A stretch of 46,494 nt of DNA from Streptococcus sp. DD13 (GCF_001578875.1 NZ_KQ969506.1:264378-310871), one strand, 5' to 3'. Numbered from the stretch's first letter, positions 34,369-43,599 are shown. Numbers and translations: made by a program. Notes: generated by a model not told the origin, from the sequence alone.

Positions 34369-34848
34369 ATGAAAGAATGGATCGAAAAACATCCAGACTT
34401 ATGGGAGTTTATTAAATTTAATATTTTATCAAATGTCGCAACGATTACCAATTTTTGTGTTCTTTGGCTGGCTTCGAACTTTCTATTTACCCGCTTTGCC
34501 CATCAGAGTTTTAACTGGTTTATCTTTCAGTATGATGTCAAAAGCGGAGGACTAAATGGTTTCTTGTCCTTCTTATTAGCCTATATTTGTGCACAAATAG
34601 TGAACTATATTGTGCAACGAACACTCGTATTTGGCGCTCAAAACGATTTCAGAAAAACCCTTCATTGGTATATTCTAACGGTTCTTGTAGCTGGGGTTTT
34701 ATCGATTGTGTTGCCCCCTTATACGACGGCTATCTTCCAATCCTGTGGGTTCGGACTTGGGATTGCGCAAATGTTGGCCAATGTCATCAATATTGTAGTA
34801 CAAGTGGTGATCAACTATCCCATGATGAAATTTGTCATTATGAGATAG
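34369..34848 (+). CDS. GtrA-like membrane protein
   Basis: The 159-residue protein has four hydrophobic helices (about 14-36, 60-80, 95-115 and 125-150) and the GtrA-family pattern FIKFNILSNVATITNF...NYIVQRTLVF. GtrA-type proteins are thought to move undecaprenyl-phosphate-linked sugars across the membrane, or to assist glycosyl transfer to surface polymers. No GtrB-like glycosyltransferase lies nearby. AAAGGAGAAGG precedes the ATG. The place between two GH3 genes suggests a role in a surface glycan or glycolipid that those enzymes trim, which is inference. Confidence 0.88.
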   Translation: MKEWIEKHPDLWEFIKFNILSNVATITNFCVLWLASNFLFTRFAHQSFNWFIFQYDVKSGGLNGFLSFLLAYICAQIVNYIVQRTLVFGAQNDFRKTLHWYILTVLVAGVLSIVLPPYTTAIFQSCGFGLGIAQMLANVINIVVQVVINYPMMKFVIMR

Positions 34849-34923
34849 AGGAGCTATTTGATAGGAGAATGGATGAGCTAGAAATAGATCTTATAGCAGG
34901 ATAAAAGAATTGGGAGATAAAAA

Positions 34924-37323
34924 ATGAAGCACAAGCATATCATTGACACATTGACGCTGGAGGAAAAGGCTGCGCTCATGTCAGGGAAATCCGTCTGGGA
35001 AACGAAAGATATCCCTGAAAAGGGAATCCCATCTATCTTTCTATCAGATGGTCCCCACGGGATTCGAAAACAGGAAGGGGATGGAGATCATCTCGGATTG
35101 AATGCGTCTATCCCGGCGACCTGCTTTCCGACAGCAGCGACATTGGCGAATAGTTGGGATCCGGAATTAGTTGAAGAAGTCGGGAGCGCCCTTGGGGCAG
35201 AAGCAAGAAGTCTTGGTGTCCAGATGGTGCTTGGTCCAGGTCTAAATATCAAACGGAGTCCCCTATGTGGGCGAAACTTTGAATATTATTCAGAGGATCC
35301 CTATCAATCTGGGAAGATGGCTGCAGCAATGGTTCGTGGCATCCAATCACAAGGTATTGCGGCAACACCAAAGCATTTTGCGGTGAATAGTCAGGAACTG
35401 CGCCGAATGGCTTCCGATTCGATTGTTGATGAGCGGACGTTACGGGAGCTGTATCTGACTGGCTTTGAAATAGCAGTAAAAGAAGGTCATCCCAAAGCCC
35501 TCATGAGCTCTTATAATTTGATCAATGGTGTCTATGCGAATGAAGACAAGAAGCTCCTTCAAGATATTTTGCGAGATGAGTGGGGCTTTGATGGCCTTGT
35601 CGTATCAGACTGGGGAGGCTCCAATGACCATGTAAAAGGTGTAGCAAGCGGGAGCCACTTAGAGATGCCTGGGACCAAGTCCATCGGACAAAAGGAAATT
35701 GTAGATGCTGTCCAATCAGGCTACTTGCAGGAAGAGCTCTTGGATCAGCGCGTGGATGAACTGTTGGATGTGGTTTTCGAGCTTGCGGTGGTAGACCGTC
35801 AGCCAATTGATCCTAGCAAACAACATGACTTGGCTCGAAAAGCCGCTAGAGAAAGCATTGTCCTCTTGAAAAATGAAGAAAAGGCATTGCCCTTGTCCAA
35901 GGGTGAACGTGTCGCCCTGATTGGAGAATTTGCCCAACATCCCCGTTACCAAGGGGCAGGGTCTTCCTTGATCCAGGCAAAGAACCTTGAAAACACCTTG
36001 AGTGCTATTCAGGATTATCCTCTTCAGTTTGTAGGATTTGCCAGTGGTTACCAGCGGACGGATCGGCCGGATGAAGGACTGATCGATGAAGCAGTTCGCC
36101 TTGCAAAACAAGCGGACACTCTTCTTTTATACCTAGGTTTAGATGAAATCAGTGAAAGTGAAGGCTTGGACCGCAGTCATTTGTCTCTTCCGAAAAATCA
36201 ATTGCAATTGGTAGAAGCGCTTGTCAAACTGGAGAAGAAAATTGTTGTCGTGCTTTCTGCAGGTTCTGTACTCGATCTATCTTGGGATGAGCAGGTGGAT
36301 GCAGTGGTTCATGGCTATCTTTCCGGAGAAGCAGGAGCCACAGCGCTCTTAGATGTCCTAACCGGACGTGCGAATCCATCTGGCAGACTAAGTGAAAGCT
36401 ATCCGTATGCTTTATCAGACATTCCATCCTCACGTGATTTTCCTGCTAAAGGCTTGTATTCCTACTACCGAGAAGCCTTGTATGTTGGCTATCGCTATTT
36501 TACCAGCGTAGAGCGAGCGGTTAAGTATCCTTTTGGTTTTGGTTTATCTTACAGTCACTTCACCTATCATGACTTGCAGGTGAAAGCAGATGGTATCGAG
36601 CTTTCTCTTACGAATACAGGGGATGTTGCAGGAGCTGAAGTCGTCCAATTTTATGTCGGAAAAAAAGATTCCAAGATATACCGTCCATCCTTGGAATTAA
36701 AAGGCTTCCAAAAAGTTTTCCTAAAAGCAGGTGAAAGCAAGCGCGTCCAGATTCCATTTGACGAGTGGACTTTCCGTTATTTCAATGTTGAAACGGGGGC
36801 ATTTGAAGTAGAAGAGGGCTTGTACCAGCTGTATGTCGGAGCAAATGTCGAGGAATTGTCCTTATCTGCTGAAGTCAACCGAAAAGGGACGACAGACCGG
36901 TATCCTAGCCAAGAAAACCTTCCATCCTATTGGAGTGGTCATGTGGAAGAAGGATCAGATCAGGAATTTGCAGTTTTATTAGGCCATGAACTTCCGATCG
37001 AAGGGATCGCGAAAGGCCGAGATCTAGGCTTGAATGATCCTTTGCTTAAAATGCAATATGCCAAAAGTTGGATAGCAAGAAGGGTCTATCATCTTTTGGA
37101 CCGACGTCTTCAAAAGGCGGAGAGAAAAGGGATCCCTGATTTAAATCTACTTTTTTTGTACAATATGCCTTTTCGAGCGCTTGCCAAGATGACAGGAGAC
37201 CGCATAGACCAAGCAATGGTCACCGCTATCTTACACATCGTAAATGGTCACTTTTTCAAGGGTCTAGGGAAGTTAGCTTCAGCCTATCGAGCTAAGAGGC
37301 ATTATCAAAAGACTCTATCTTGA
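34924..37323 (+). CDS. Cytosolic GH3 beta-glucosidase, normal domain order
   Basis: The 799-residue enzyme has no signal peptide. The barrel comes first (about 1-290) with LSDGPHGIRKQ, GRNFEYYSEDP, KHFAVNSQE and nucleophile Asp229 in VVSDWGG. The C-domain follows (about 315-530), with the acid/base Glu in SESEGLDRSHLSLP (Glu411 or Glu413). A fibronectin-III-like domain runs to about 660, and an extra 130-residue C-terminal tail rich in basic residues follows. Length and order match many lactic acid bacterial beta-glucosidases. It could hydrolyse beta-glucosides or oligosaccharides released or imported by the upstream system. GGGAGA precedes the ATG. It ends the operon. Confidence 0.93.
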   Translation: MKHKHIIDTLTLEEKAALMSGKSVWETKDIPEKGIPSIFLSDGPHGIRKQEGDGDHLGLNASIPATCFPTAATLANSWDPELVEEVGSALGAEARSLGVQMVLGPGLNIKRSPLCGRNFEYYSEDPYQSGKMAAAMVRGIQSQGIAATPKHFAVNSQELRRMASDSIVDERTLRELYLTGFEIAVKEGHPKALMSSYNLINGVYANEDKKLLQDILRDEWGFDGLVVSDWGGSNDHVKGVASGSHLEMPGTKSIGQKEIVDAVQSGYLQEELLDQRVDELLDVVFELAVVDRQPIDPSKQHDLARKAARESIVLLKNEEKALPLSKGERVALIGEFAQHPRYQGAGSSLIQAKNLENTLSAIQDYPLQFVGFASGYQRTDRPDEGLIDEAVRLAKQADTLLLYLGLDEISESEGLDRSHLSLPKNQLQLVEALVKLEKKIVVVLSAGSVLDLSWDEQVDAVVHGYLSGEAGATALLDVLTGRANPSGRLSESYPYALSDIPSSRDFPAKGLYSYYREALYVGYRYFTSVERAVKYPFGFGLSYSHFTYHDLQVKADGIELSLTNTGDVAGAEVVQFYVGKKDSKIYRPSLELKGFQKVFLKAGESKRVQIPFDEWTFRYFNVETGAFEVEEGLYQLYVGANVEELSLSAEVNRKGTTDRYPSQENLPSYWSGHVEEGSDQEFAVLLGHELPIEGIAKGRDLGLNDPLLKMQYAKSWIARRVYHLLDRRLQKAERKGIPDLNLLFLYNMPFRALAKMTGDRIDQAMVTAILHIVNGHFFKGLGKLASAYRAKRHYQKTLS

Positions 37324-37387
37324 GTAGGAAAAGAAAGAGTAGTCGGACAGGACTCGATTGAAAAGGACTCTTCGCATGTGTCAAAAA

Positions 37388-37413
37388 GAGGCTAGGACAA
37401 AAGTCCTAGCCTC
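37388..37413 (+). terminator. Hairpin after the GH3 operon
   Basis: A perfect 11-bp stem, GAGGCTAGGAC and GTCCTAGCCTC, around AAAA. The T content after it is modest (TCAATTGTTTTGG), so it is a moderate terminator or the edge of the intergenic repeat that follows. Confidence 0.7.
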
Positions 37414-37567
37414 TCAATTGTTTTGGATTGTCGAGCAAGACGCAGTGGTTGAGTGGGCTCTACTCCGCTGATTTCATCCGCTTTTACAGCCCTACTCAAC
37501 TGTGCGGAGGTGGGACGACCAAATCGACTTCTAAGGAATGACCGATTTCTGTCTTACTCTCTTTTTT
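37414..37567. repeat. Streptococcal intergenic repeat with two inverted repeats
   Basis: No gene is seen. The segment holds GTTGAGTGGGCT (37448-37459) facing AGCCCTACTCAAC (37488-37500), and then GTGGGAC-AAATCG (37510-37526) facing CGATTT-GTCTTAC (37543-37557) with six T after it. I recall very similar text (TTGTCGAGCAAGACGCAG and CAACTGTGCGGAGG) as a recurrent intergenic element of viridans streptococci. The second hairpin plus T run should work as a terminator on the plus strand and reaches the stop codon of the P-type ATPase gene. Confidence 0.6.
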
Positions 37568-39899
37568 ATGAATGGCGGCGATTCCATCGCATCACTGCTT
37601 TATCCAGTACTTGATAGATAAAGAATGCAAGGACAGAGAGGGCAGCCACCAACAATAGGACGCCTAGGGATAGGCTTGATAGGGAGAAAAGACGGGGCAT
37701 CAACAGACCTGCTATGAGGATTCCAATCAGGTTGATCAAGACAACTCCCCATTTAAAAGAATTCATTGGTAAGCTAATCTCAATCATGATCATAAAACCG
37801 ACCACAGCCATGAGAATGACACCTGCTGAGGAAACTTGGTCAGAACTGATGTGAAAGAGCTTGCCTGCGAGCATGACCGTTAGAACGGTCGCGATAGACG
37901 TCAGACTTGCAGGAAAAGCCTTCATCATGACCTGTCGTATAAAGTTTTTTCGGATCCGCTTGGTGTTTACTTCCAATGAAAGGAGGAAGCCCGGAATCCC
38001 AATCGTAAAGGCGGATATGAGTGAAAGTTGAGAAGCCTTAATGGGATAGCTGATGAAGAAGGTCATGGAAATAATAGCCAAAATCATGGAAAAGATATTC
38101 TTATTGAGGAAAAGAATAGCAGAACGTTGGACATTGTTGACTACCCGACGGCCTTCATGGAGAACATCTGTCATGCGGTCAAAGTCATTGTCTAAAAGGA
38201 CGACTTGAGCTACTTGAGTCGCAGCCTCACTACCAGAGGCCATGGCGATGGAACAGTCAGCCTCTTTCATAGCCAGGATGTCATTGACGCCATCTCCTGT
38301 CATGGCAACCGTACGGTCGGCACGATGCAAGGCCTGCACCAGCAGCCGCTTTTGTTCCGGTGTGACCCGACCAAATACAGTGTATTTCTCGATTGCTTGA
38401 TCAAAGTCAGCTTCTGATTGCAATTCACTCGCGTCCACATAGGATGTTGCATCTTGGATCCCTGCTTGGCTAGCCACTTTAGATACGGTCTCTGGATTGT
38501 CTCCTGAGATGACCTTGATGGTCACATCCTGCTCTGCAAAGTATGCAAAGGTTCGAACGGCATTTTCGCGGATGGGATTGGCAAGGACGAGATAAGCGAG
38601 TGGCGTCACACTGCCCTGTAAGGGAAGACTGAGTTCGTGAGTGCTGTGTCGGGCCAAGGCAAGGACCCGATTTCCAGATGTCAGCTCTTCTTGAAAGTCG
38701 GGAAGGGCCTCTTTGTAAGCTGGTCCTAACACAAATTCTGGTGCCCCTAATAAATAAACTCCGTCAGAGAAATGAATGCCACCAAATTTCACGGAAGAAG
38801 AGAAGGGGAGAACTTTTTTCACAGGAAATGGTTTAAAGGAGAGGTCGTTTTCAAGGACAAATCGCTCTAAGGCCTTCATGGTTTCATTGTCATCTTGACT
38901 AGCCCCGACATAGCGAGCGAGGAGACTTTCGAGTTCACTGGTAGAAAGTGGCTGTTCTCGACTTGGGATAATCCGCTGGACTTGCATGGTAGGTTCTGTG
39001 ATGGTCCCTGTCTTGTCGACGCAAAGGGTGTCGACATGGGCGAGAGACTCGATGCTCTTCATATTGTGAAGCATGACCTGCTGACGTGCTAGCTTGACAC
39101 TTCCCATGACCAAGGCAAGGGTTGTCAATAAATAGAGTCCTTCCGGAATCATCCCGATAATGGCAGAGACGGCCGACACAACACTCGATTGCAGATTATG
39201 TTGGTTAAAAAAGAAGTTTTGGCTAAAAAGGATGAGACCGATGGGAATCACGACGATGCTGACGTATTTCAGCACCTTATTGAGGGATTTTAAAATCTCG
39301 GACTGTTCTCCGACATCCATCGCTTTTGCTTCGAGAGATAGTTGAGAGATATAGGAGTCTGCTCCGACTTTCTCTAAGACTGCGTAGGCCTGTCCAGAGA
39401 CGACAAAGCTACCGGATAGGAGGTTTGCTCCCATGCCTTTTTCGATTTCGTCCGCTTCACCTGTCAGTAAGGCCTCGTTTACAGCAATCTGACCATCAAG
39501 GACACGCGCATCTGCAGGGATTTGATTGCCAGATTTTAAGAAGATGAGGTCTCCTTCCACCAACTCATCGGACGGAATGGACTGCTTTTCCCCCTCCCGG
39601 ATCACGGTGGTATGGGAGGCGTGTAAGAGATTCATTTCATCAAGAATCTGCTTAGCCCGAATTTCTTGGTAAATCCCAATGACCGTGTTGATGATAATAA
39701 TCGGTAAAAAAGTGAGCTGGTTCCAAGCTTGGACGATAGCCAATAAAAGGGCAATCATCAAAAAAATAAGGTTAAAAAAAGTAAAGGTATTTCGTTTGAC
39801 AATATCGATGACGGAGTTTTCAGTGTCCGATATCACCGCATTGGTTCTTCCTTGTCGAATTTTCTCTGCGACTTGAGCGTGTGTGAGTCCTGTTTTCAT
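37566..39899 (-). CDS. P-type cation ATPase, P2-like
   Basis: ATP-driven cation pump of 777 residues in the plasma membrane. Actuator motif LLTGEAD is near 144-150, membrane motif IPEGLYLLTTLAL near 251-263 and the phosphorylated Asp295 in CVDKTGT. SGDNPETVSK and MTGDGVNDILAMKEADC form the hinge. Helices cluster at about 38-55, 62-80, 208-228 and 240-265, with the remainder in the C-terminal third. The PEGL motif resembles calcium/magnesium-type P2 ATPases, but the ion is not settled. I chose the ATG at 39899 because AAGAGGAA lies upstream and homologues start MKTGLT-like; in-frame ATGs at 39917 and 39938 lack a ribosome site. It is convergent with the GH3 operon. Confidence 0.92.
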   Translation of the reverse strand: MKTGLTHAQVAEKIRQGRTNAVISDTENSVIDIVKRNTFTFFNLIFLMIALLLAIVQAWNQLTFLPIIIINTVIGIYQEIRAKQILDEMNLLHASHTTVIREGEKQSIPSDELVEGDLIFLKSGNQIPADARVLDGQIAVNEALLTGEADEIEKGMGANLLSGSFVVSGQAYAVLEKVGADSYISQLSLEAKAMDVGEQSEILKSLNKVLKYVSIVVIPIGLILFSQNFFFNQHNLQSSVVSAVSAIIGMIPEGLYLLTTLALVMGSVKLARQQVMLHNMKSIESLAHVDTLCVDKTGTITEPTMQVQRIIPSREQPLSTSELESLLARYVGASQDDNETMKALERFVLENDLSFKPFPVKKVLPFSSSVKFGGIHFSDGVYLLGAPEFVLGPAYKEALPDFQEELTSGNRVLALARHSTHELSLPLQGSVTPLAYLVLANPIRENAVRTFAYFAEQDVTIKVISGDNPETVSKVASQAGIQDATSYVDASELQSEADFDQAIEKYTVFGRVTPEQKRLLVQALHRADRTVAMTGDGVNDILAMKEADCSIAMASGSEAATQVAQVVLLDNDFDRMTDVLHEGRRVVNNVQRSAILFLNKNIFSMILAIISMTFFISYPIKASQLSLISAFTIGIPGFLLSLEVNTKRIRKNFIRQVMMKAFPASLTSIATVLTVMLAGKLFHISSDQVSSAGVILMAVVGFMIMIEISLPMNSFKWGVVLINLIGILIAGLLMPRLFSLSSLSLGVLLLVAALSVLAFFIYQVLDKAVMRWNRRHS

Positions 39900-39940
39900 C
39901 CAAGAATTCCTCTTCATATTCGTTTTGTAAGATCCCATTT

Positions 39941-39969
39941 ATTGTACCGTAAAGAAGGTAGAAATACAA
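39941..39969 (-). promoter_or_regulatory. Promoter of the P-type ATPase gene
   Basis: Minus strand TTGTAT (39969-39964), 17-base spacer and TACAAT (39946-39941). Confidence 0.6.
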
Positions 39970-40320
39970 AAATTGACTGTAGGGATACAGAGAAGTGAGT
40001 GGATGGAGGCACGAAAAAAGTTGAGAACAAAAGGTCGGAATTTTCCTAAGAATCAGGAAGTAACCCCCTCTATCTGAAGTGGTTTAAGCACTCGTTTTTA
40101 TGTCCTTCCTTGGAAACTCAAACTCGTTTCATCTCTCTTAGAATAGATCCGGTTACAGCTCTATAGGATGCCTATCGCATCAAGACTTCGGAAATAGAAG
40201 AAAAGGAGAATGTATCCGAAAGGCCATAATGAAATAGTTTTAAGAAATACGAACTAATCGGTTATTATACATCGTTTATATCTACAAAACACGAATATCT
40301 TAACAAAAAAACAATAAATA
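39970..40320. other. Intergenic region between divergent ATPase and guaC genes
   Basis: About 350 bases with no supported gene. The only possible signal is AAATACGAACTAA at 40245-40257, which resembles a streptococcal PurR box (A W W W C C G A A C W W T) with two mismatches. A weaker ATCCGAA is at 40215-40221. Either could mark purine control of guaC, but the matches are poor. Confidence 0.3.
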
Positions 40321-40349
40321 TTGACTAAAAACCAAACTATTGCTATAAT
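40321..40349 (+). promoter_or_regulatory. Consensus promoter of guaC
   Basis: TTGACT (40321-40326), 17-base spacer and a perfect TATAAT (40344-40349). The leader of about 65 bases has no riboswitch that I recognise. Confidence 0.82.
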
Positions 40350-40422
40350 AATCCATGGAATGGCCCAGGGCTAAGCGATGCGTCAGCATAGGTAGGTAAT
40401 CCATATAGAAAAGAGAACAGAA

Positions 40423-41406
40423 ATGTTAAATGAATTTCCCATTTTTGATTATGAAGATATCCAGCTCATCCCCAACAAATGCGTGCTAAAGAGCCGTTCA
40501 GAAGCCGATACGCGAGTGACTTTGGGCAACTATCAATTTAAACTGCCAGTTGTTCCAGCTAACATGCAGACCATTTTGGATGAGGATCTAGCGGAGCGCT
40601 TGGCTAAGGAAGGTTATTTTTACATCATGCACCGCTTTGATGAAGAAGGACGGATTCCTTTTATCCAGCGGATGCATCAGCAGGGTTTGATTGCCTCCAT
40701 TTCCGTTGGGGTTAAGGACTATGAATATGATTTTGTACGGTCCTTAAAGGCGGATGCACCAGAATTTATCACAATTGATATCGCACATGGACATGCGGAT
40801 AGTGTCATATCTATGATCCGTCATATTAAAGAGCAGCTGCCAGAGACTTTTGTGATTGCAGGAAATGTCGGAACACCTGAAGCTGTCCGAGAGTTGGAAA
40901 ATGCTGGGGCTGATGCGACCAAGGTAGGAATCGGACCCGGAAAGGTTTGTATCACCAAAGTCAAGACAGGTTTTGGGACAGGGGGCTGGCAACTGGCTGC
41001 TCTTCGTTGGTGTGCCAAAGCTGCTAAAAAGCCCATCATAGCAGATGGTGGGATTCGAACTCATGGGGATATAGCTAAATCAATCCGTTTCGGAGCGAGT
41101 ATGGTCATGGTAGGCTCATTGTTTGCAGGTCATCTGGAAAGTCCTGGAGAAGTAGTCGAAGTTGATGGGGAACTCTTTAAAGAATACTATGGCTCCGCTT
41201 CTCAGTACCAAAAAGGGGCCTACAAGAATGTCGAAGGGAAAAAAATCCTTCTTCCTGTGAAAGGCCCTATTCAAGATACCCTTATCGAAATGGAACAAGA
41301 TCTCCAAAGCGCCATTTCGTATGCTGGAGGGCAAAAAGTCTCGGATCTTCGGCATGTCGATTATGTCATCGTGAAAAATTCAATCTGGAATGGAGATGCC
41401 CATTGA
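40423..41406 (+). CDS. guaC: GMP reductase
   Basis: Converts GMP to IMP and ammonia with NADPH, returning guanine nucleotides to the adenine branch. The 327 residues form an IMPDH/GMPR barrel without the CBS insert. The catalytic Cys176 lies in [15 protein letters not shown], followed by the phosphate-binding [19 protein letters not shown] and MVGSLFAG. The length of about 325 and [17 protein letters not shown] start are typical of the Firmicute GuaC form. It complements the PunA/DeoD purine salvage genes at the start of the window. A terminator follows about 95 bases downstream. Confidence 0.95.
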   Translation: MLNEFPIFDYEDIQLIPNKCVLKSRSEADTRVTLGNYQFKLPVVPANMQTILDEDLAERLAKEGYFYIMHRFDEEGRIPFIQRMHQQGLIASISVGVKDYEYDFVRSLKADAPEFITIDIAHGHADSVISMIRHIKEQLPETFVIAGNVGTPEAVRELENAGADATKVGIGPGKVCITKVKTGFGTGGWQLAALRWCAKAAKKPIIADGGIRTHGDIAKSIRFGASMVMVGSLFAGHLESPGEVVEVDGELFKEYYGSASQYQKGAYKNVEGKKILLPVKGPIQDTLIEMEQDLQSAISYAGGQKVSDLRHVDYVIVKNSIWNGDAH

Positions 41407-41499
41407 TCACGATCTTTGGTGATTCGCATGAATGCATGAACAGATGCCCGTACTCTAGATGAGAAGGTCCTTATCTTCTAATTAACATACTTTCTAACA

Positions 41500-41542
41500 A
41501 ACTTTTAGCTCTTTTCTGGGTAGCAGGGCTAGAAGTTTTTTT
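41500..41542 (+). terminator. Terminator of guaC
   Basis: AACTTTTAGCTCT (41500-41512) pairs with AGGGCTAGAAGTT (41525-41537) with two G-T pairs, followed by a T run to 41542. Confidence 0.82.
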
Positions 41543-41671
41543 GTGTTTCCTTTTCCTAGCCTTAGATTTTCCATAATTTGTGTAGCAGATGACTAAAAGA
41601 AAGACTGGTTTTGTGCGGACAAGTTTGCTAGTTTAGAACTAGAAAAAACACAAAAGAAAGTGAGGGATAGC

Positions 41672-42706
41672 ATGCAGATTAAGAGACAAATCGTCGAAAC
41701 CATTGGAGATCAAGACATCGAGCAAATCATGCTCATCAATGACCAAGGAACCTGCGCACGTTTCTTGAGTCTTGGGGCGACCTGGCAGTCTTTTACAGTC
41801 AAGGACCAGGAGGGGCGTGAAAAGGAATGCATACTGGGTCTAGAACGTCCGTCTGATTATCTAAGGAGCCACTTATGTGCAGGTCAAGTAGTGGGACGAG
41901 TCGCTGGGCGCATCAAGGAGGGACGAATTGATCTAGATGGGACAAGTCTTCAATTGCCTTGTAATCAGAAGGGGCATTGCTTGCACGGAGGGCCAGAAGG
42001 ATTTCACACTCAAGTCTGGAAAGTAGAGACAGAACTCCTTCCTTCCCTTGCGAGGCTCACCTTTTCCTATCACGCTAAAGAAGCTGTGGATGGCTTTCCA
42101 GGGGACCTTTGGGTCTTGGTGACTTACGAGCTGGATGAAACAACTCAACTGACTCTGACCTTTACAGCTAGAGATGCAACGAAAGAAACCTTGTTTAATC
42201 CGACGAACCATGTGTATTTTAACCTGAGTGAGCGTCAGGACTTGGAGACTCACAGCTTGAAGATCCGGTCTCAAGAGTACTTGGAAGTGGATCAAGACTT
42301 AATTCCGACAGGGAGACGGATCCCAATCAGTGGCACGGCGTTTGACTTTGGACAAGCAAGAGATCTTGGACCGGCTCTTGGTGAAATGGGGGGACTGGAC
42401 CATGCCTTTATAGTAGGAGAAGACGCAAGGACCCCGATTGCAGTCCTTTGCGAGCGGGAGAGTGGGGACCAAATAGAAGTGTATTCGGATCGATCAGCTT
42501 TAGTCGTCTATAGTTTAAACGATCCTGAAGAGCTGACCTACTTTACAAGAGATCAGGGAAAAGCTTGTCAGAAACACCAGGGACTGGCTCTCGAAGCCCA
42601 GTTTGCTCCAGACGCGATCCACCATCCAGAATGGGGAGACACCAGGCTCCATCCAGGACAGACAAAGGAGTATCAGATTCGATTTGTCTACAAAAGAGGA
42701 AATTAG
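41672..42706 (+). CDS. galM: Aldose 1-epimerase (galactose mutarotase)
   Basis: Interconverts alpha and beta anomers of galactose or glucose for the Leloir pathway. The 344 residues are typical. Substrate-binding Arg lies in GRVAGRI, a catalytic His in CLHGGPEGFHTQVW, the conserved NPTNHVYFNLS near 175-185 holds the second His, and the catalytic Glu is in LALEAQFAPDA. I chose the ATG at 41672, after a GTGAGGGA ribosome site; the in-frame GTG at 41660 overlaps that site. It precedes nagB-nagA and the beta-galactosidase, which would feed it beta-galactose. No clear promoter was seen. Confidence 0.95.
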   Translation: MQIKRQIVETIGDQDIEQIMLINDQGTCARFLSLGATWQSFTVKDQEGREKECILGLERPSDYLRSHLCAGQVVGRVAGRIKEGRIDLDGTSLQLPCNQKGHCLHGGPEGFHTQVWKVETELLPSLARLTFSYHAKEAVDGFPGDLWVLVTYELDETTQLTLTFTARDATKETLFNPTNHVYFNLSERQDLETHSLKIRSQEYLEVDQDLIPTGRRIPISGTAFDFGQARDLGPALGEMGGLDHAFIVGEDARTPIAVLCERESGDQIEVYSDRSALVVYSLNDPEELTYFTRDQGKACQKHQGLALEAQFAPDAIHHPEWGDTRLHPGQTKEYQIRFVYKRGN

Positions 42707-42783
42707 ATTTTGACCCTATGGGTCTGAAGGGGAGGTTGGATGGATGGGTCTGTCTCGTATAGAGAAGGATGCCTTTTCTATAA

Positions 42784-42802
42784 AAAGGTGAAAAACACCT
42801 TT
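42784..42802 (+). terminator. Weak hairpin between galM and nagB
   Basis: AAAGGTG pairs with CACCTTT around AAAAA. There is no following T run (AGTTGG), so termination may be poor. Confidence 0.4.
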
Positions 42803-42822
42803 AGTTGGTTTTGGTAGAAATC

Positions 42823-42851
42823 TTGACAAAAACCATCAAAAGGTCTATGAT
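42823..42851 (+). promoter_or_regulatory. Promoter of nagB-nagA
   Basis: A perfect TTGACA (42823-42828), 17-base spacer and TATGAT (42846-42851). The operator palindrome begins within the -10. Confidence 0.85.
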
Positions 42852-42865
42852 TGGTATATACCAAT
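42850..42865. promoter_or_regulatory. NagR-type (GntR/HutC) operator
   Basis: ATTGGTATATACCAAT is a perfect 16-bp palindrome. It overlaps the end of the -10 and the likely start site. Its TGGTnTAnACCA core fits sites bound by NagR/DasR regulators, which release DNA when glucosamine-6-phosphate or N-acetylglucosamine-6-phosphate accumulates. No nagR gene is in the window, so it would act from elsewhere. Confidence 0.85.
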
Positions 42866-42879
42866 ACAAGGAGGAAATC

Positions 42880-43584
42880 ATGGAAGTTATCAAAGTAAAG
42901 AACCAGATCGAAGGAGCAGAAAAAGCAGTTGCGATCTTACGGGAATCGTTGGCGAATGGAGCAAAAACTCTGGGACTAGCGACAGGGTCGACACCGATTG
43001 AATTCTACAAGCAAATTGTTGCTAGTGATCTGGATTTCTCAGACATCATCTCGGTTAACTTGGATGAGTATGTAGGTTTGGGCAAGGAAAGCTCTCAATC
43101 CTATGTCACATTTATGGAGGAGCATCTCTTTTCGCACAAACCGTTTAAACATTCTTACCTTCCAAATGGCTTAGCGGCTGATTTAGATAAGGAAGTTCGG
43201 GAGTACAATCAATTGATTGCTGAAAATCCAGTTGATTTTCAGATTTTAGGGATTGGAGATAATGGGCACATTGGTTTTAATGAACCGGGAACCAGTTTTG
43301 AATCGTTGACACATGTGGTGGATTTGACGCCGTCGACGATTCATGCCAACGCTCGCTTCTTTGCGAATGAAGAGGAAGTACCGAAGCAAGCCATTTCTAT
43401 GGGGATTGCCAATATCTTAGCGGCAAAAACCATTGTCATCATGGCCTATGGGGCAAATAAGGCCAATGCTGTGAAGGCTATGCTTCGTGGTCAGGTGACC
43501 GAAGACGTGCCAGCAAGTGCCCTGCAAGGTCATCCTCGTGTTTACGTAATTGTAGACCAAGAAGCTGGGAAGGAACTAGACTAG
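42880..43584 (+). CDS. nagB: Glucosamine-6-phosphate deaminase
   Basis: Converts glucosamine-6-phosphate to fructose-6-phosphate and ammonia, sending amino sugars to glycolysis. The 234 residues are the short Gram-positive form. Phosphate-binding LATGSTP is near 35-41, catalytic Asp62 is in NLDEYVGL and His130 is in [13 protein letters not shown] chose the ATG at 42880 after a perfect AAGGAGG; the earlier in-frame ATG at 42805 is upstream of the promoter. The operator and consensus promoter directly before it suggest amino-sugar induction. nagA starts 15 bases after the stop. It opposes GlmM in directing glucosamine-6-phosphate. Confidence 0.97.
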   Translation: MEVIKVKNQIEGAEKAVAILRESLANGAKTLGLATGSTPIEFYKQIVASDLDFSDIISVNLDEYVGLGKESSQSYVTFMEEHLFSHKPFKHSYLPNGLAADLDKEVREYNQLIAENPVDFQILGIGDNGHIGFNEPGTSFESLTHVVDLTPSTIHANARFFANEEEVPKQAISMGIANILAAKTIVIMAYGANKANAVKAMLRGQVTEDVPASALQGHPRVYVIVDQEAGKELD

Positions 43585-43599
43585 AATCGAGGGGATAGC

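Noticed and set aside
34869-34904. 11-codon frame MDELEIDLIAG between gtrA-like and GH3 genes
   Set aside because: The purine stretch is only 2 bases from the ATG and nothing else supports it.
40350-40422. Possible riboswitch in the guaC leader
   Set aside because: The leader is only about 65 bases and shows no purine-riboswitch core that I can recognise.
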